The translations under genes and the position numbers were made by a program. From the NCBI GenBank assembly GCA_030433055.1, contig JAUILJ010000065.1, forward strand, positions 1-15,628: a stretch of DNA of 15,628 nucleotides. Reading direction: 5' to 3'. Below, in pieces: positions 1 through 6,561 of this stretch. This stretch comes from Polyangia bacterium. GTDB lineage: Bacteria; Myxococcota_A; Polyangia; Polyangiales; Polyangiaceae. The notes beneath the pieces were generated by a model. That model made no database searches, was not told the origin of the DNA, and saw only the letters and a list, made by a program, of their open reading frames with translations. Each line of letters begins with the position of its first letter. Within the stretch, counting starts at the first letter, position 1.

Positions 1-345
1 CCCCCACCCCCGCCTCCAACCGGACGCATGGCACCAGCGGCTCCACAGGGATACAACCCGGCGCCGGCGCTATTCGTCGAGTACGAAGGCACGCGCTTCC
101 CTGTGACCAAGGAGCGCTTCATCATCGGACGCGGCAAGCAGTCGAGTGATCTGACGATCAAGGACCCGAACGTCTCGCGTCAGCACGCGATGATCGAGTT
201 CTTGAACGGCCAGTACTACATGGTGGACATGGGCTCGACCAACGGCATCGAGCACCAGGGTCAGCGGGTGCAACGCAAGGTGATCAACGAAGGCGACTAC
301 TTCAAGGTCTGCGATCACGAGATGCGCTTCACCTACCACGGCTGA
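1..345 (+). CDS. FHA-domain protein, C-terminal part (5' end outside window)
   Basis: The frame is open from base 1: it reads six prolines before the first ATG at 28, so this is probably the tail of a longer protein with a proline-rich linker, not a gene starting at 28. Counting from that ATG, residues 15-103 form a forkhead-associated domain, which binds phosphothreonine peptides. The marks are G34-R35, the S50-R51-x-H53 phosphopeptide-binding motif and the T71-N72-G73 turn. The domain ends at the stop, as in proteins with an N-terminal zinc-ribbon or low-complexity region and a C-terminal FHA. Its likely role is docking in Ser/Thr-kinase signalling, which is abundant in myxobacteria. A terminator follows at 367. 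The partner and the missing N-terminal domain cannot be seen. The FHA call is firm; the specific role is unknown. Confidence 0.9.
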   Translation, partial: PPPPPPTGRMAPAAPQGYNPAPALFVEYEGTRFPVTKERFIIGRGKQSSDLTIKDPNVSRQHAMIEFLNGQYYMVDMGSTNGIEHQGQRVQRKVINEGDYFKVCDHEMRFTYHG

Positions 346-366
346 TCTCGCACTACTCCAAACCAC

Positions 367-403
367 GGCCCGTGCCCTGCCAGGCGCGGGCCGCGCTGTT
401 TTT
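367..403 (+). terminator. Intrinsic terminator after the FHA gene
   Basis: A 10-bp GC-rich stem (367-376 with 383-392, one G.U pair) has a 6-nt loop, and a run of five T's follows at 399-403 after a short GCGCTG spacer. It lies 21 nt after the FHA stop codon. A GTG codon at 372 lies inside the stem, which argues against a translation start there for the next gene. Confidence 0.6.
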
Positions 404-476
404 GTCCGGGGCGCCTCCAGGGTCGGGGGTGAGGCGCGCCGCTTCCCTCAACTGGGCCCTCCCCAGCGCCACGCGC

Positions 477-482
477 TACGCT
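477..482 (+). promoter_or_regulatory. -10-like TANNNT hexamer before the L,D-transpeptidase start
   Basis: TACGCT lies exactly 6 nt before the GTG at 489. No Shine-Dalgarno sequence is visible before that GTG, and no convincing -35 element was found. The spacing would put the transcript 5' end at or near the start codon, i.e. a leaderless mRNA. The same arrangement occurs before three other genes in this window, which is the main support. Confidence 0.4.
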
Positions 483-488
483 CTCAAC

Positions 489-1763
489 GTGGGACATCGC
501 CCGTGGCTGCTGTTCGCTGCTCCCTGGCTCGTCGCGCTGGGCGCGCTGGGTACGGCCGCGCTCAGCGATGGCACAGCGCACAGTCAACCGCTGTGGCAGT
601 CCTCGGTACCCCTGCCCAAAGACGCGCGGAGCGTGCGCATCCTGCGGCAGGGCGAGTACCTCTGGACGCGGCCCGATCGCAAGTCGCCTCGGCGGGGCGC
701 GGCGATGCTTGGGGCGCTCCTTCCGCTCTACGGCAGCCAGCGCGGCCCCGGGTGCACCGGCACCTGGCTCAATGTGGGTCCCCTCGCCTGGGTGTGCGAC
801 GTCAACGTGGAGCTATCTCGCGCGGCTCCTTTCCCCGAGGATCCACACCCCACTCCGACGAGCAATGGGCTGCCCCTCGACTACTACTTCGCAGGCGCCG
901 ACGGCAGCTTCGGCTACGCCAAGCTATCTCTCGGCGACGTCGGGGCGCCGGATAATCAATACGAACCCGGCATGTCCGTGGCTTTGGTTCGCATCGAAAG
1001 AAACGCGATCGGCGAAGCCTACGGCCTGAACACCAAGGGCCTCTGGCTGCCGATGCGTGATCTGAACCCGGCGCGACCGTTGGGCTTCTCCACGATCGAG
1101 CTCGAACAGGGTCAGCTCAACGCCGGCTGGGTGTACGCCTCGAGCACCACGGTGCGTAGCAAGCCGAACGGCGGCGAGCGCGTGACGACCCTCAATCAGT
1201 TCGAAGCTGTGCGCTTCAGCGAGGTGGTCACCAAGTACAAGCGCCGCTGGTTCAAGACTCAGCAAGGCTGGGTCTCCGAGAGCGATGTCCGCGCTCCAAC
1301 TCCCACCCAGCCGCCGCCGGAGGTACAACCCGACGAGCGCTGGATCGACGTGGAGATCGAGCAGCAGGTGGTCACTGCCTACCGCGGCGCGACGCCGCTC
1401 TTCACCGCGCTGGCCAGTACCGGCAAGGGCACCGGAAAGAGCGAGCGGGCGACCCCCAAAGGGACCCACCGCATCTGGGTGAAGCTGCGCACCACGGACA
1501 TGGACAACCTGGAGAACGAGTACGCAGGGCGCTACTACGCGATCGAAGAAGTGCCCTGGGTGCTCTTCTTCAAGAAGGGCTACGGCCTCCATGGCACGTT
1601 CTGGCACCGCCGCTTCGGGCGTCGCCAGAGTCACGGCTGCGTCAACCTGACGCCCCGCGCTGCGGAGCGCTTCTTCCACTGGGCCAGCCCGCGCATGCCC
1701 GCGGGCTGGAGCGCTGTGATCCCGACCCAGTACGACCCGGGCACGCTGGTGCGCGTACGCTGA
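489..1763 (+). CDS. Secreted L,D-transpeptidase (YkuD family) with SH3-like modules
   Basis: Predicted 424-aa envelope enzyme that would form 3-3 cross-links in peptidoglycan or attach proteins to it. With the GTG start, residues 7-26 are a hydrophobic signal peptide or membrane anchor. Residues 48-108 resemble an SH3-like module. Residues 210-268 are a clearer bacterial SH3 domain, of the kind often used to bind cell wall. A proline-rich hinge (270-282) leads to the YkuD domain (284-412). The catalytic signature is present: H368-G369-T370, then S381-H382-G383-C384 followed by VNL, with C384 the predicted nucleophile. The frame stays open upstream to a GTG at 372, but that codon lies in a terminator stem; GTG 429 is a second alternative. 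GTG 489 is preferred because a signal sequence and a TANNNT hexamer fit it. Family call is firm; start is moderate; substrate is unknown. Confidence 0.85.
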   Translation: MGHRPWLLFAAPWLVALGALGTAALSDGTAHSQPLWQSSVPLPKDARSVRILRQGEYLWTRPDRKSPRRGAAMLGALLPLYGSQRGPGCTGTWLNVGPLAWVCDVNVELSRAAPFPEDPHPTPTSNGLPLDYYFAGADGSFGYAKLSLGDVGAPDNQYEPGMSVALVRIERNAIGEAYGLNTKGLWLPMRDLNPARPLGFSTIELEQGQLNAGWVYASSTTVRSKPNGGERVTTLNQFEAVRFSEVVTKYKRRWFKTQQGWVSESDVRAPTPTQPPPEVQPDERWIDVEIEQQVVTAYRGATPLFTALASTGKGTGKSERATPKGTHRIWVKLRTTDMDNLENEYAGRYYAIEEVPWVLFFKKGYGLHGTFWHRRFGRRQSHGCVNLTPRAAERFFHWASPRMPAGWSAVIPTQYDPGTLVRVR

Positions 1764-1863
1764 AGGCGCGCTGCGGACGAGAGACGAAAAAGGCGCGGAA
1801 AACCCGAACATGTCGCGCCATCCGCCTGCCGGCACGCGTCAGCGCCGCAAGGGCACCCCACGC

Positions 1864-1893
1864 TTTCCATGGGCGACCCATCCAACATACACT
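1864..1893 (+). promoter_or_regulatory. Candidate promoter for the terB-like/ABC1 operon
   Basis: TTTCCA (1864-1869) and TACACT (1888-1893) are 18 nt apart, each matching four of six sigma70 consensus bases. The -10 hexamer ends 7 nt before the ATG at 1901, so transcription would begin at the start codon. No Shine-Dalgarno sequence is seen in this gap, consistent with a leaderless mRNA. Confidence 0.4.
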
Positions 1894-1900
1894 ACGCGCC

Positions 1901-2344
1901 ATGGACCTAGACATCGGGCGCGACACCTTGGTGGCCTTGGCCGCAGTGGTTTGGGCGGACGGCGAGATGGCTCCGGAAGAGTCGCAAGGCATCCGCATGG
2001 CGGCTCAACAGCTCGGGTTGCCCGCTGCTGATCAGAGCGCCGTCGAGGCGGCCATCGCCCAGCGCATCACGCTAGACCACGTGGAAACGATCCGCATGAA
2101 TCGGCTGACCCGGCTCTTCACCTATGCAGCGGCAGGCTGGGTGGTTGGGTTGAAGGGACATGTCGACGCGAAGGAACAAGAGGCGCTGCGCTTGCTCGGC
2201 GACCGCCTGGGGCTCAGCAATGTCGCCCGCGAGCGCGCTGAGCGCGCTGTGCAATCCGTAGGCGCAGCTGGCGGGGGCCAGTTCGACCTCTTGGCACTCC
2301 GCTCGAAGCTCTCGGCCGGGCTGAGCCAAGTCGGGTTGGAATAG
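1901..2344 (+). CDS. TerB-like helical protein
   Basis: 147-aa, mostly helical soluble protein resembling the TerB family (tellurite-resistance-associated, DjlA N-terminal-like). Two acidic helix-start motifs recur: WADGEMAPEE (residues 18-27) and HVDAKEQEALRLL (87-99). In the family such repeats bind metal and pack as a pseudo-symmetric helical bundle; D20, E22, D89 and E92 are candidate ligands. The tail after about 120 is Gly/Ala-rich and not conserved-looking. No signal peptide is present. The gene ends 3 nt before the ABC1 kinase start, so the two are surely cotranscribed and may act together. The family is often membrane- or stress-linked, but no tellurite-resistance neighbours (terC, terD, terZ) are present, so a tellurite role should not be assumed. 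Family call is moderate. Confidence 0.7.
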   Translation: MDLDIGRDTLVALAAVVWADGEMAPEESQGIRMAAQQLGLPAADQSAVEAAIAQRITLDHVETIRMNRLTRLFTYAAAGWVVGLKGHVDAKEQEALRLLGDRLGLSNVARERAERAVQSVGAAGGGQFDLLALRSKLSAGLSQVGLE

Positions 2345-2347
2345 CCT

Positions 2348-4036
2348 GTGGTTTCACTGCTGAGCGCCGCGCGCGACCTCGCGCGGGTGCGCGACATCGC
2401 GCGCGTTCTGGTTCGCCATGGCTTCGGCGAAATCGTCTACCGCACCGGGCTCGGGCGGAAGAAGGGTAAGGAAAAAGACCCCGAGCTCGACGCAGAGCTC
2501 TCCGAGGAGGAACAGAAGGGCGCCGCCGAAGCCAAGCAGATGTCTTCCGCCGTGCGCGCGCGACGCGTGCTCGAGGACCTCGGCCCGTCTTTCGTCAAGC
2601 TCGGGCAAATCATCAGCACCCGCACAGACATCCTGCCTGCCGATCTGGTGCGCGAGCTCAAGAAGCTCCAAGACTCGGTTCCTCCCGTTCCCTTCGACGA
2701 CATCAAACGCCAGGTCGAGCACTCCCTCGGCGCGCCCATCGAGGAGGTCTTCGAGACGTTCGACCCGGAACCACTCGCCGCGGCCAGCATCGCTCAGGTG
2801 CACTGTGCGACCCTGAAGACCGACGACGGCGTGGTGAAGGTCGCGGTGAAGGTGCAGCGCCCCGGCATAGGCGACACCGTGAAGAGCGACGTGGATATCC
2901 TCCACGGCCTCGCCGCACTCGTCGAGCGCACCATCCCCGAGAGCAAGATCTACTCACCTGTGGGGTTGGTGCAGCAGTTTGACCGCGCCATCACTTCGGA
3001 GCTGGATTTCAGCACCGAAGCGGAGAACGCGATCCGCTTCGCGGAGAACTTCGAAGGCTACAAGCAGGTCAAGTTCCCCAAGGTCTACAAGCAGGCTTCG
3101 AGCAAGCAGGTCCTGACCCTCGAGTTCCTCGACGGACAGAAGATCTACGACGCCATGGAGAACGGGCACGACGGAAAGAAGCTCGCCCGCATCGCCGTGG
3201 ATATCGTCGTCAAGCAGATCTTCGAAGACGGTTTTTTCCACGCGGATCCCCACCCAGGCAACGTCTTCGTGATGGGCACCCCGGAGCGGCCCATCTTCGC
3301 CATGATCGACCTCGGCATGGTGGGGAGGCTCAGCCCGCGCATGCGTGACCTCACGGTGGACCTGATGGTCGCCGCCGTACGGAAAGACTACGAGGGCATC
3401 GCCGACGCTCTGTACGCGATCGGGACCAAGACCAAGAAGGTCGACATGAACGCGTACCGCGCGGAAGTGTCCCTGCTGGCAGAGAAGTACCTGGGCAAGC
3501 AGCTCAAGGACATCGAAATCTCCGAGCTGATCCGCGATCTGGTGCAGGGAGCCACGAAGTACGGTTTGGAAATCCCGCCAGACTTCATGCTCGTGGGCAA
3601 AGCCTTGATGACCATCGAGGGTGTGGGCAAGGAGATCGATCCCGAGCTCGACGTCTTCAACGAGGTCAAGCCGCTGTTCCTGGAGATCCTGCGCAAGCGC
3701 TACTCCCCCGAACGCATCGGCAATGAACTCCTGCGTCGCGTGGAGCGCCTGAGCGGGGCCACCTACAACGTGCCTCAACAGCTCAGCGAGCTACTCGATG
3801 ACGTGGCTCTGGGGCGCCTGGTGGTCAAGACGGAGGCGCTGCAGAGCGGTGCCATCACCGATCGACTGGGTCGACGCATCTCGTCTGGCATCGTCTCCTC
3901 GGCGCTCATGCTGAGCGGCGCCTGGCTGGTGGCAGCAGAGCACCACTGGCTGGGGGGGATCTTGATGGCGCTCGCCGTCGGCCTGTACCTGCTCCACGTC
4001 TCGCTGGATACGCTGCGGGGACTGCGGAAGAAGTAG
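2348..4036 (+). CDS. ABC1/UbiB (AarF/ADCK) atypical kinase
   Basis: 562-aa membrane-anchored ABC1-family protein, related to UbiB and mitochondrial ADCK/COQ8, which support quinone biosynthesis or lipid handling through ATPase activity. Diagnostic motifs are in order: the KxGQ motif K84-L-G-Q87, the alanine-rich loop A144-A-A-S147 that replaces the usual P-loop, the ATP-binding lysine in VAVKVQRP (K168), the catalytic-loop HADPHPGN (298-305), and the DLG metal motif (321-323). Two C-terminal hydrophobic helices (about 513-531 and 533-553) form the usual membrane hairpin. Start is GTG, 3 nt after the terB-like stop. A charged insert (about 36-63) precedes the KxGQ region. No ubiquinone or menaquinone genes are adjacent, so the exact substrate pathway is unknown and the symbol ubiB is withheld. 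Motifs look complete, so it is probably active. Confidence 0.92.
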   Translation: MVSLLSAARDLARVRDIARVLVRHGFGEIVYRTGLGRKKGKEKDPELDAELSEEEQKGAAEAKQMSSAVRARRVLEDLGPSFVKLGQIISTRTDILPADLVRELKKLQDSVPPVPFDDIKRQVEHSLGAPIEEVFETFDPEPLAAASIAQVHCATLKTDDGVVKVAVKVQRPGIGDTVKSDVDILHGLAALVERTIPESKIYSPVGLVQQFDRAITSELDFSTEAENAIRFAENFEGYKQVKFPKVYKQASSKQVLTLEFLDGQKIYDAMENGHDGKKLARIAVDIVVKQIFEDGFFHADPHPGNVFVMGTPERPIFAMIDLGMVGRLSPRMRDLTVDLMVAAVRKDYEGIADALYAIGTKTKKVDMNAYRAEVSLLAEKYLGKQLKDIEISELIRDLVQGATKYGLEIPPDFMLVGKALMTIEGVGKEIDPELDVFNEVKPLFLEILRKRYSPERIGNELLRRVERLSGATYNVPQQLSELLDDVALGRLVVKTEALQSGAITDRLGRRISSGIVSSALMLSGAWLVAAEHHWLGGILMALAVGLYLLHVSLDTLRGLRKK

Positions 4037-4043
4037 AGCGGCT

Positions 4044-4078
4044 GGCAGGCTCTCAGCGGCGGGCAGGCTCTCAGCGGC
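4044..4078. repeat. Two-copy 17-nt direct repeat after the ABC1 gene
   Basis: GGCAGGCTCTCAGCGGC occurs at 4044-4060 and again at 4062-4078, a perfect duplication with an 18-nt period starting 7 nt after the stop codon. It is most likely a small slippage duplication; no function is apparent. Confidence 0.8.
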
Positions 4079-4156
4079 ACCTGGCGCGCCTCACCCCCAA
4101 ACCCGCTTTCGAGCGCTCCGCTTTCGCCCCCTGCAAGCTGACTCACAAAACGACAA

Positions 4157-4203
4157 ACGACCAATGCACGTCGCTTCCGTGTGGAAGGACGCGCGTTGGT
4201 CGT
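4157..4203 (-). terminator. Long hairpin between convergent units; terminator of the atp operon
   Basis: The arms 4157-4178 and 4183-4203 pair over 21 positions (19 Watson-Crick, one G.U, one A/C mismatch, one bulged base) around a GTGT loop. Read on the minus strand, the stem is followed by the T-rich TTTGTCGTTTTG, so it fits an intrinsic terminator for atpE transcripts 30 nt after their stop codon. On the plus strand no T run follows, but the structure could still shield the 3' end of the ABC1 mRNA. Confidence 0.6.
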
Positions 4204-4232
4204 GATTGATGCGCTTTACGCGCTGAGCTGAA

Positions 4233-4574
4233 TCAGCCCGCGACGAAGGTGATCTTGTTCTGCAGCAAGAACGCCACGAGGAAGCCGAAGAGCACCAAGG
4301 ACTCGATCAGCGCCAGACCGAGGATCATCGGGGTCTGGATCTTGGAGGCGGCGCCGGGGTTACGGCTGATGCCTTCGAGGGCGGCGGCAGCGGCGCGGCC
4401 CTGACCGAGCGCACCACCGAGGACGGCGAGGCCGATGGCGAGGCCAGCGGCGAGGCCCATCATGCCCTTGGTGTCCCACTCGTTGGCGGCAGCGCCCGCC
4501 TGGGCAAACGCGCTGGAGCTGATGAAGGTGGCGACGGTGGCGATGGCGAGGGCCAGCTTGTTCTTGGTGGACAT
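4233..4574 (-). CDS. atpE: ATP synthase F0 subunit c with cleavable signal peptide
   Basis: 113-aa proteolipid that forms the rotating c-ring of the ATP synthase membrane sector. Residues 1-24 look like a signal peptide (basic start, hydrophobic core, A22-F-A24 before Q25), so the mature protein would be about 89 aa. Helix 1 (about 36-66) carries GQG with Q58. The polar loop R71-N72-P73 faces F1. Helix 2 (about 80-106) carries the ion-carrying E91 followed by S92. Q58 and S92 occur in Na+-type rings, but the positions matching the Ilyobacter Thr and Tyr ligands are L93 and F96, so proton coupling is more likely. The reading frame continues far upstream through atpB; the start is fixed by a strong Shine-Dalgarno sequence and the c-subunit alignment. 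Last gene of the F0 operon. Confidence 0.95.
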   Translation of the reverse strand: MSTKNKLALAIATVATFISSSAFAQAGAAANEWDTKGMMGLAAGLAIGLAVLGGALGQGRAAAAALEGISRNPGAASKIQTPMILGLALIESLVLFGFLVAFLLQNKITFVAG

Positions 4575-4583
4575 CTTGAGAGT

Positions 4584-4589
4584 CTCCTT
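4584..4589 (-). promoter_or_regulatory. Strong Shine-Dalgarno sequence of atpE
   Basis: AAGGAG ends 9 nt before the atpE ATG. It is the clearest ribosome site in the window and decides the atpE start, since the frame is open far upstream. A strong site suits a protein needed in many copies per complex. Confidence 0.85.
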
Positions 4590-4603
4590 ATTCGTCTCGA
4601 TCG

Positions 4604-4631
4604 CGCGAGCGTTTAGTGTGTTTTGCTCGCG
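4604..4631 (-). promoter_or_regulatory. Stem-loop upstream of the atpE ribosome site
   Basis: A perfect 7-bp stem (CGCGAGC/GCTCGCG, 4604-4610 with 4625-4631) encloses a 14-nt loop that reads AAAACACACTAAAC on the mRNA. It sits 14 nt before the AAGGAG. An A-rich open loop next to a ribosome site could act as a translation enhancer or stability element, by analogy with the E. coli atpE leader. The structure is seen; the role is inference. Confidence 0.45.
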
Positions 4632-4685
4632 GTGGCCACCGTTTTTTGGGGGAAAGATCGGGGCCGTTAAGTGGGTTGTTCTTGG

Positions 4686-4701
4686 ATCCCGCAGGCGGGA
4701 T
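4686..4701. repeat. 16-bp palindrome in the atpB-atpE spacer
   Basis: ATCCCGCAGGCGGGAT is a dyad with 7-bp arms around AG (as RNA, 6 bp with a 4-nt loop). It lies in the 212-nt spacer between atpB and atpE. It may be an mRNA-processing or stability hairpin, or an operator. No T run follows, so it is not a clear terminator. A second palindrome, GTGGCGCCAC, lies at 4744-4753. No gene was found in the spacer. Confidence 0.45.
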
Positions 4702-4786
4702 GCGAAGCTGTTTGGTTCTTTGCCGTGGGGAGCCGCTAACCGGGTGGCGCCACGGTGTCTCGCGACAGAGCGTCGCGGCCACTTGT

Positions 4787-5560
4787 TCAGTGGGCGTGGT
4801 GGCGCATGTCCTCGGTGGCGAGGCCGATGTAGATGGTCGTCAGCAGCGTGAAGACGAGGGTCTGCACGACGACCACGATGCAGCCGAGGAGCATCACCGG
4901 AATCGGCACGATGATGGCGACCAGGGCCATGAACGTGGTCAGCACCAGGTGGTCCACCGCCATGTTCACCATGAGTCGAACGGCCAGGGTCACTGGGCGC
5001 ACGCAGAGCGAGATCACCTCGATGGGGAACATCAAGATGTAGAGCATCGGCGAGGGACCGGCGAGGTGCTTGATGTAGGCACCGCCGTTGGCCATCAACC
5101 CGTAGGCGTTGAACGCGATGAACACCACGAGCGCTGAGCCTGCAGTGATGCTGAGGTTGCTGGTCGCCACCGGCATGCCGGGAATGATCGCCATCAGGTT
5201 GGCGAAGAACACGAAGCACGCCGAAGAGGCGATCAGCGGGAAGTACTTCTTGGCGCGGTCTGCATCCATGACGCTCTTGGAGAGGTCATAGAAGTAGCCC
5301 AGGAAGGCCTCCATGAACGTGCGCAGCGTGAGCTGGTCGTCGGGGACCACGGCCTCCTCGAGCTTGGTCAGTCGGCTGCGCACGCGCATGCCAATCAGCA
5401 GCAACAGGATGGCCACCAGAATGCTGGCGGTGATGGGCTCGAAGTCCTCCCAGGTCGCGGTACGGCCGTTCAGGAACGTCTCACCGAGCCCATGAGCGTT
5501 GTGGCTCAGGTTGCCTTTGAACTTCTCGAGTAGCAGCGTCAGCCAACTGTAGTGACCCAT
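4787..5560 (-). CDS. atpB: ATP synthase F0 subunit a
   Basis: 257-aa membrane protein that forms the stator half-channels through which ions reach the c-ring. The essential arginine is R195 in LAVRLMVNM, the counterpart of E. coli aArg210. The conserved NLMAIIPG (121-128) and the acidic E181 in the preceding FPIEVIS segment are also present. Five to six hydrophobic helices follow a 40-residue N-terminal region. No signal peptide or extra domain is seen. The ATG is preceded by GGAAGG, which lies inside the last codons of atpI, whose stop is 7 nt away, so the two are translationally linked. Length is normal for bacterial subunit a. Downstream, a 212-nt spacer separates it from atpE, longer than usual within an F0 operon. 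Confidence 0.95.
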   Translation of the reverse strand: MGHYSWLTLLLEKFKGNLSHNAHGLGETFLNGRTATWEDFEPITASILVAILLLLIGMRVRSRLTKLEEAVVPDDQLTLRTFMEAFLGYFYDLSKSVMDADRAKKYFPLIASSACFVFFANLMAIIPGMPVATSNLSITAGSALVVFIAFNAYGLMANGGAYIKHLAGPSPMLYILMFPIEVISLCVRPVTLAVRLMVNMAVDHLVLTTFMALVAIIVPIPVMLLGCIVVVVQTLVFTLLTTIYIGLATEDMRHHAH

Positions 5561-5567
5561 TGTGCGC

Positions 5568-5969
5568 TTAGCTTCCTTCCCGCGCCTGTGCAGGTGCCGA
5601 CTTGAACTGCCCGAGAACGATACCGAGCGGCAACGCGGCGTAACCTACCCCGAGGGCGAGGATGTCTAACGCGCCCAGACGAAGCAGGGCGAACACTCCG
5701 CCAAACAAGGCGGCAAACTTGATCAAGGTGATGAGCAGCAGCCCACCTTTGGACGTGCCTGCGGAAGGACTCAAGAACCCGCTGATCACCTTCGCGATGA
5801 CCCACAGGTTGCCAGCGGCCAGGACTACACCGAGCCCGGTGCTGAAGCCTTCCTTCACGCCGAAGTAGGCGAACGAGCCCGCCGTCAACGCAGCACCCAC
5901 CAAGCCGAGCGCCCACAGCACGGGAGCGATCCCGGTGTTCGAGCTATCGGTCGTGGTCTTTGCGTTCAT
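5568..5969 (-). CDS. atpI: ATP synthase subunit I-like protein
   Basis: 133-aa membrane protein matching the AtpI role and position: a helper that aids c-ring assembly and possibly Mg2+ supply, encoded just before atpB. Four hydrophobic helices are predicted (about 14-36, 41-64, 75-97, 100-120). The second contains the small-residue/Asn pattern AAGNLW (51-56) typical of the family, and the third contains K84. The frame is open upstream to 6074, but that extension is hydrophilic and overlaps atpZ deeply. The ATG at 5969 is preferred: it overlaps the atpZ end by 26 nt, which fits translational coupling, and gives a normal family length. Sequence similarity in this family is always weak, so the name rests partly on gene order. 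Confidence 0.8.
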   Translation of the reverse strand: MNAKTTTDSSNTGIAPVLWALGLVGAALTAGSFAYFGVKEGFSTGLGVVLAAGNLWVIAKVISGFLSPSAGTSKGGLLLITLIKFAALFGGVFALLRLGALDILALGVGYAALPLGIVLGQFKSAPAQAREGS

Positions 5970-6219
5970 GGTAGCGTTTGCGCTCTTCGCGTTCTTGGCG
6001 TTCGAGTTCTTCGGTTTCCCGTTGCAGCTGCGCTGAGGCGCGGACGATGGCGCGGATGCCGGCGACCAGCCCAAAGACCAGCCACAAAGCGGTCATCCAC
6101 GGTTCCGTCCCAAGCCAGCCATCGAGCTTCTGGCCAACCCAGAGGCCGATTGCGATGCTGAGAACGAACTCCAGCCCGACGGTTCCAACAGTTCCGAGGG
6201 CTTTCCAGTTTTGCTGCAC
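5944..6219 (-). CDS. atpZ: AtpZ/AtpQ-type F0F1 assembly protein
   Basis: 91-aa two-helix membrane protein, first gene of the F0 operon. Helix 1 (about 9-29) and helix 2 (about 41-61) flank the signature GQKLDGWLGTEPW (29-41). After helix 2 comes a highly charged coiled-coil tail (about 62-91) rich in Glu, Arg and Lys. AtpZ proteins pair with AtpI and are proposed to form a Mg2+/Ca2+ channel or assembly factor for the c-ring. The start is GTG, preceded at suitable distance by AAAGGG. A sigma70-like promoter lies directly upstream. Its 3' end overlaps atpI. Family call is good because signature, topology and gene order agree. Confidence 0.85.
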   Translation of the reverse strand: MQQNWKALGTVGTVGLEFVLSIAIGLWVGQKLDGWLGTEPWMTALWLVFGLVAGIRAIVRASAQLQRETEELERQEREERKRYHERKDHDR

Positions 6220-6242
6220 GATGCCCTTTAAGGCGGCGGTCG

Positions 6243-6270
6243 ATTAGCACGCACCTCTAGCCAGGGTCAA
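6243..6270 (-). promoter_or_regulatory. Candidate sigma70 promoter of the atp operon
   Basis: On the minus strand TTGACC (6265-6270) and GCTAAT (6243-6248) are 16 nt apart and match five and four of six consensus bases. Transcription would start near 6236, giving a leader of about 17 nt before the atpZ GTG, enough for its AAAGGG ribosome site. Confidence 0.5.
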
Positions 6271-6549
6271 CGCGCGTTTCGACGCACCGCGCCTCAGGCC
6301 CAAGCCAGGGCCACACCCGGTGGTAAGCACCGAGCGCGGGCGGGCTATCGCACGTCTTGAGGCTGGGTGCCACTGAATGGGCTCACCGATCTCCTTCGGA
6401 GGGGTTGCGCCGCACCCCGCCGGGCTCGAAACAGGAGAGCTGAAGCGGGGTTCGGGGGTGAGGGCGCAGCTCGACCCTCCGCGCCCCTCGTTGATCACCC
6501 TCCGCGCGCCTGCGGCAGACGCTCGAAGGCGACATCTCTCCCCCGGTGG

Positions 6550-6555
6550 TATCTT
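6550..6555 (+). promoter_or_regulatory. -10-like TANNNT hexamer before the secreted-protein start
   Basis: TATCTT ends 6 nt before the ATG at 6562, with no Shine-Dalgarno sequence in between. No good -35 was found. The spacing predicts a leaderless transcript. Confidence 0.4.
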
Positions 6556-6561
6556 TCAGTC

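Larger units (their letters stand above)
6220..6561. other. Divergent intergenic region between atpZ and a secreted-protein gene
   Basis: 342 nt with no credible gene. It holds the atp promoter at its left end and a -10-like hexamer (TATCTT) at its right end. Open frames cross it on both strands, including an upstream extension of the plus-strand gene, but they are Arg/Ala/Pro-rich without signal or domain features and look like GC-driven noise. No strong hairpin or repeat was seen. Confidence 0.6.

Noticed and set aside
372..488. N-terminal extension of the L,D-transpeptidase from GTG 372
   Set aside because: The GTG lies in the terminator stem and the extension hides the signal sequence.
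924..1835. 303-codon minus-strand frame opposite the L,D-transpeptidase
   Set aside because: Antisense shadow; composition follows the codon bias of the real gene.
2954..3778. 274-codon minus-strand frame opposite the ABC1 kinase
   Set aside because: Antisense shadow with no recognisable features.
4630..4647. CGGTGGCCACCG followed by six T's as a plus-strand terminator
   Set aside because: The palindrome leaves only a 4-bp stem when looped, and no plus-strand gene ends nearby.
4233..5219. 328-codon open frame upstream of and including atpE
   Set aside because: Only the last 113 codons are c subunit with a strong ribosome site; the rest overlaps atpB in another frame and is low-complexity Arg/His-rich.
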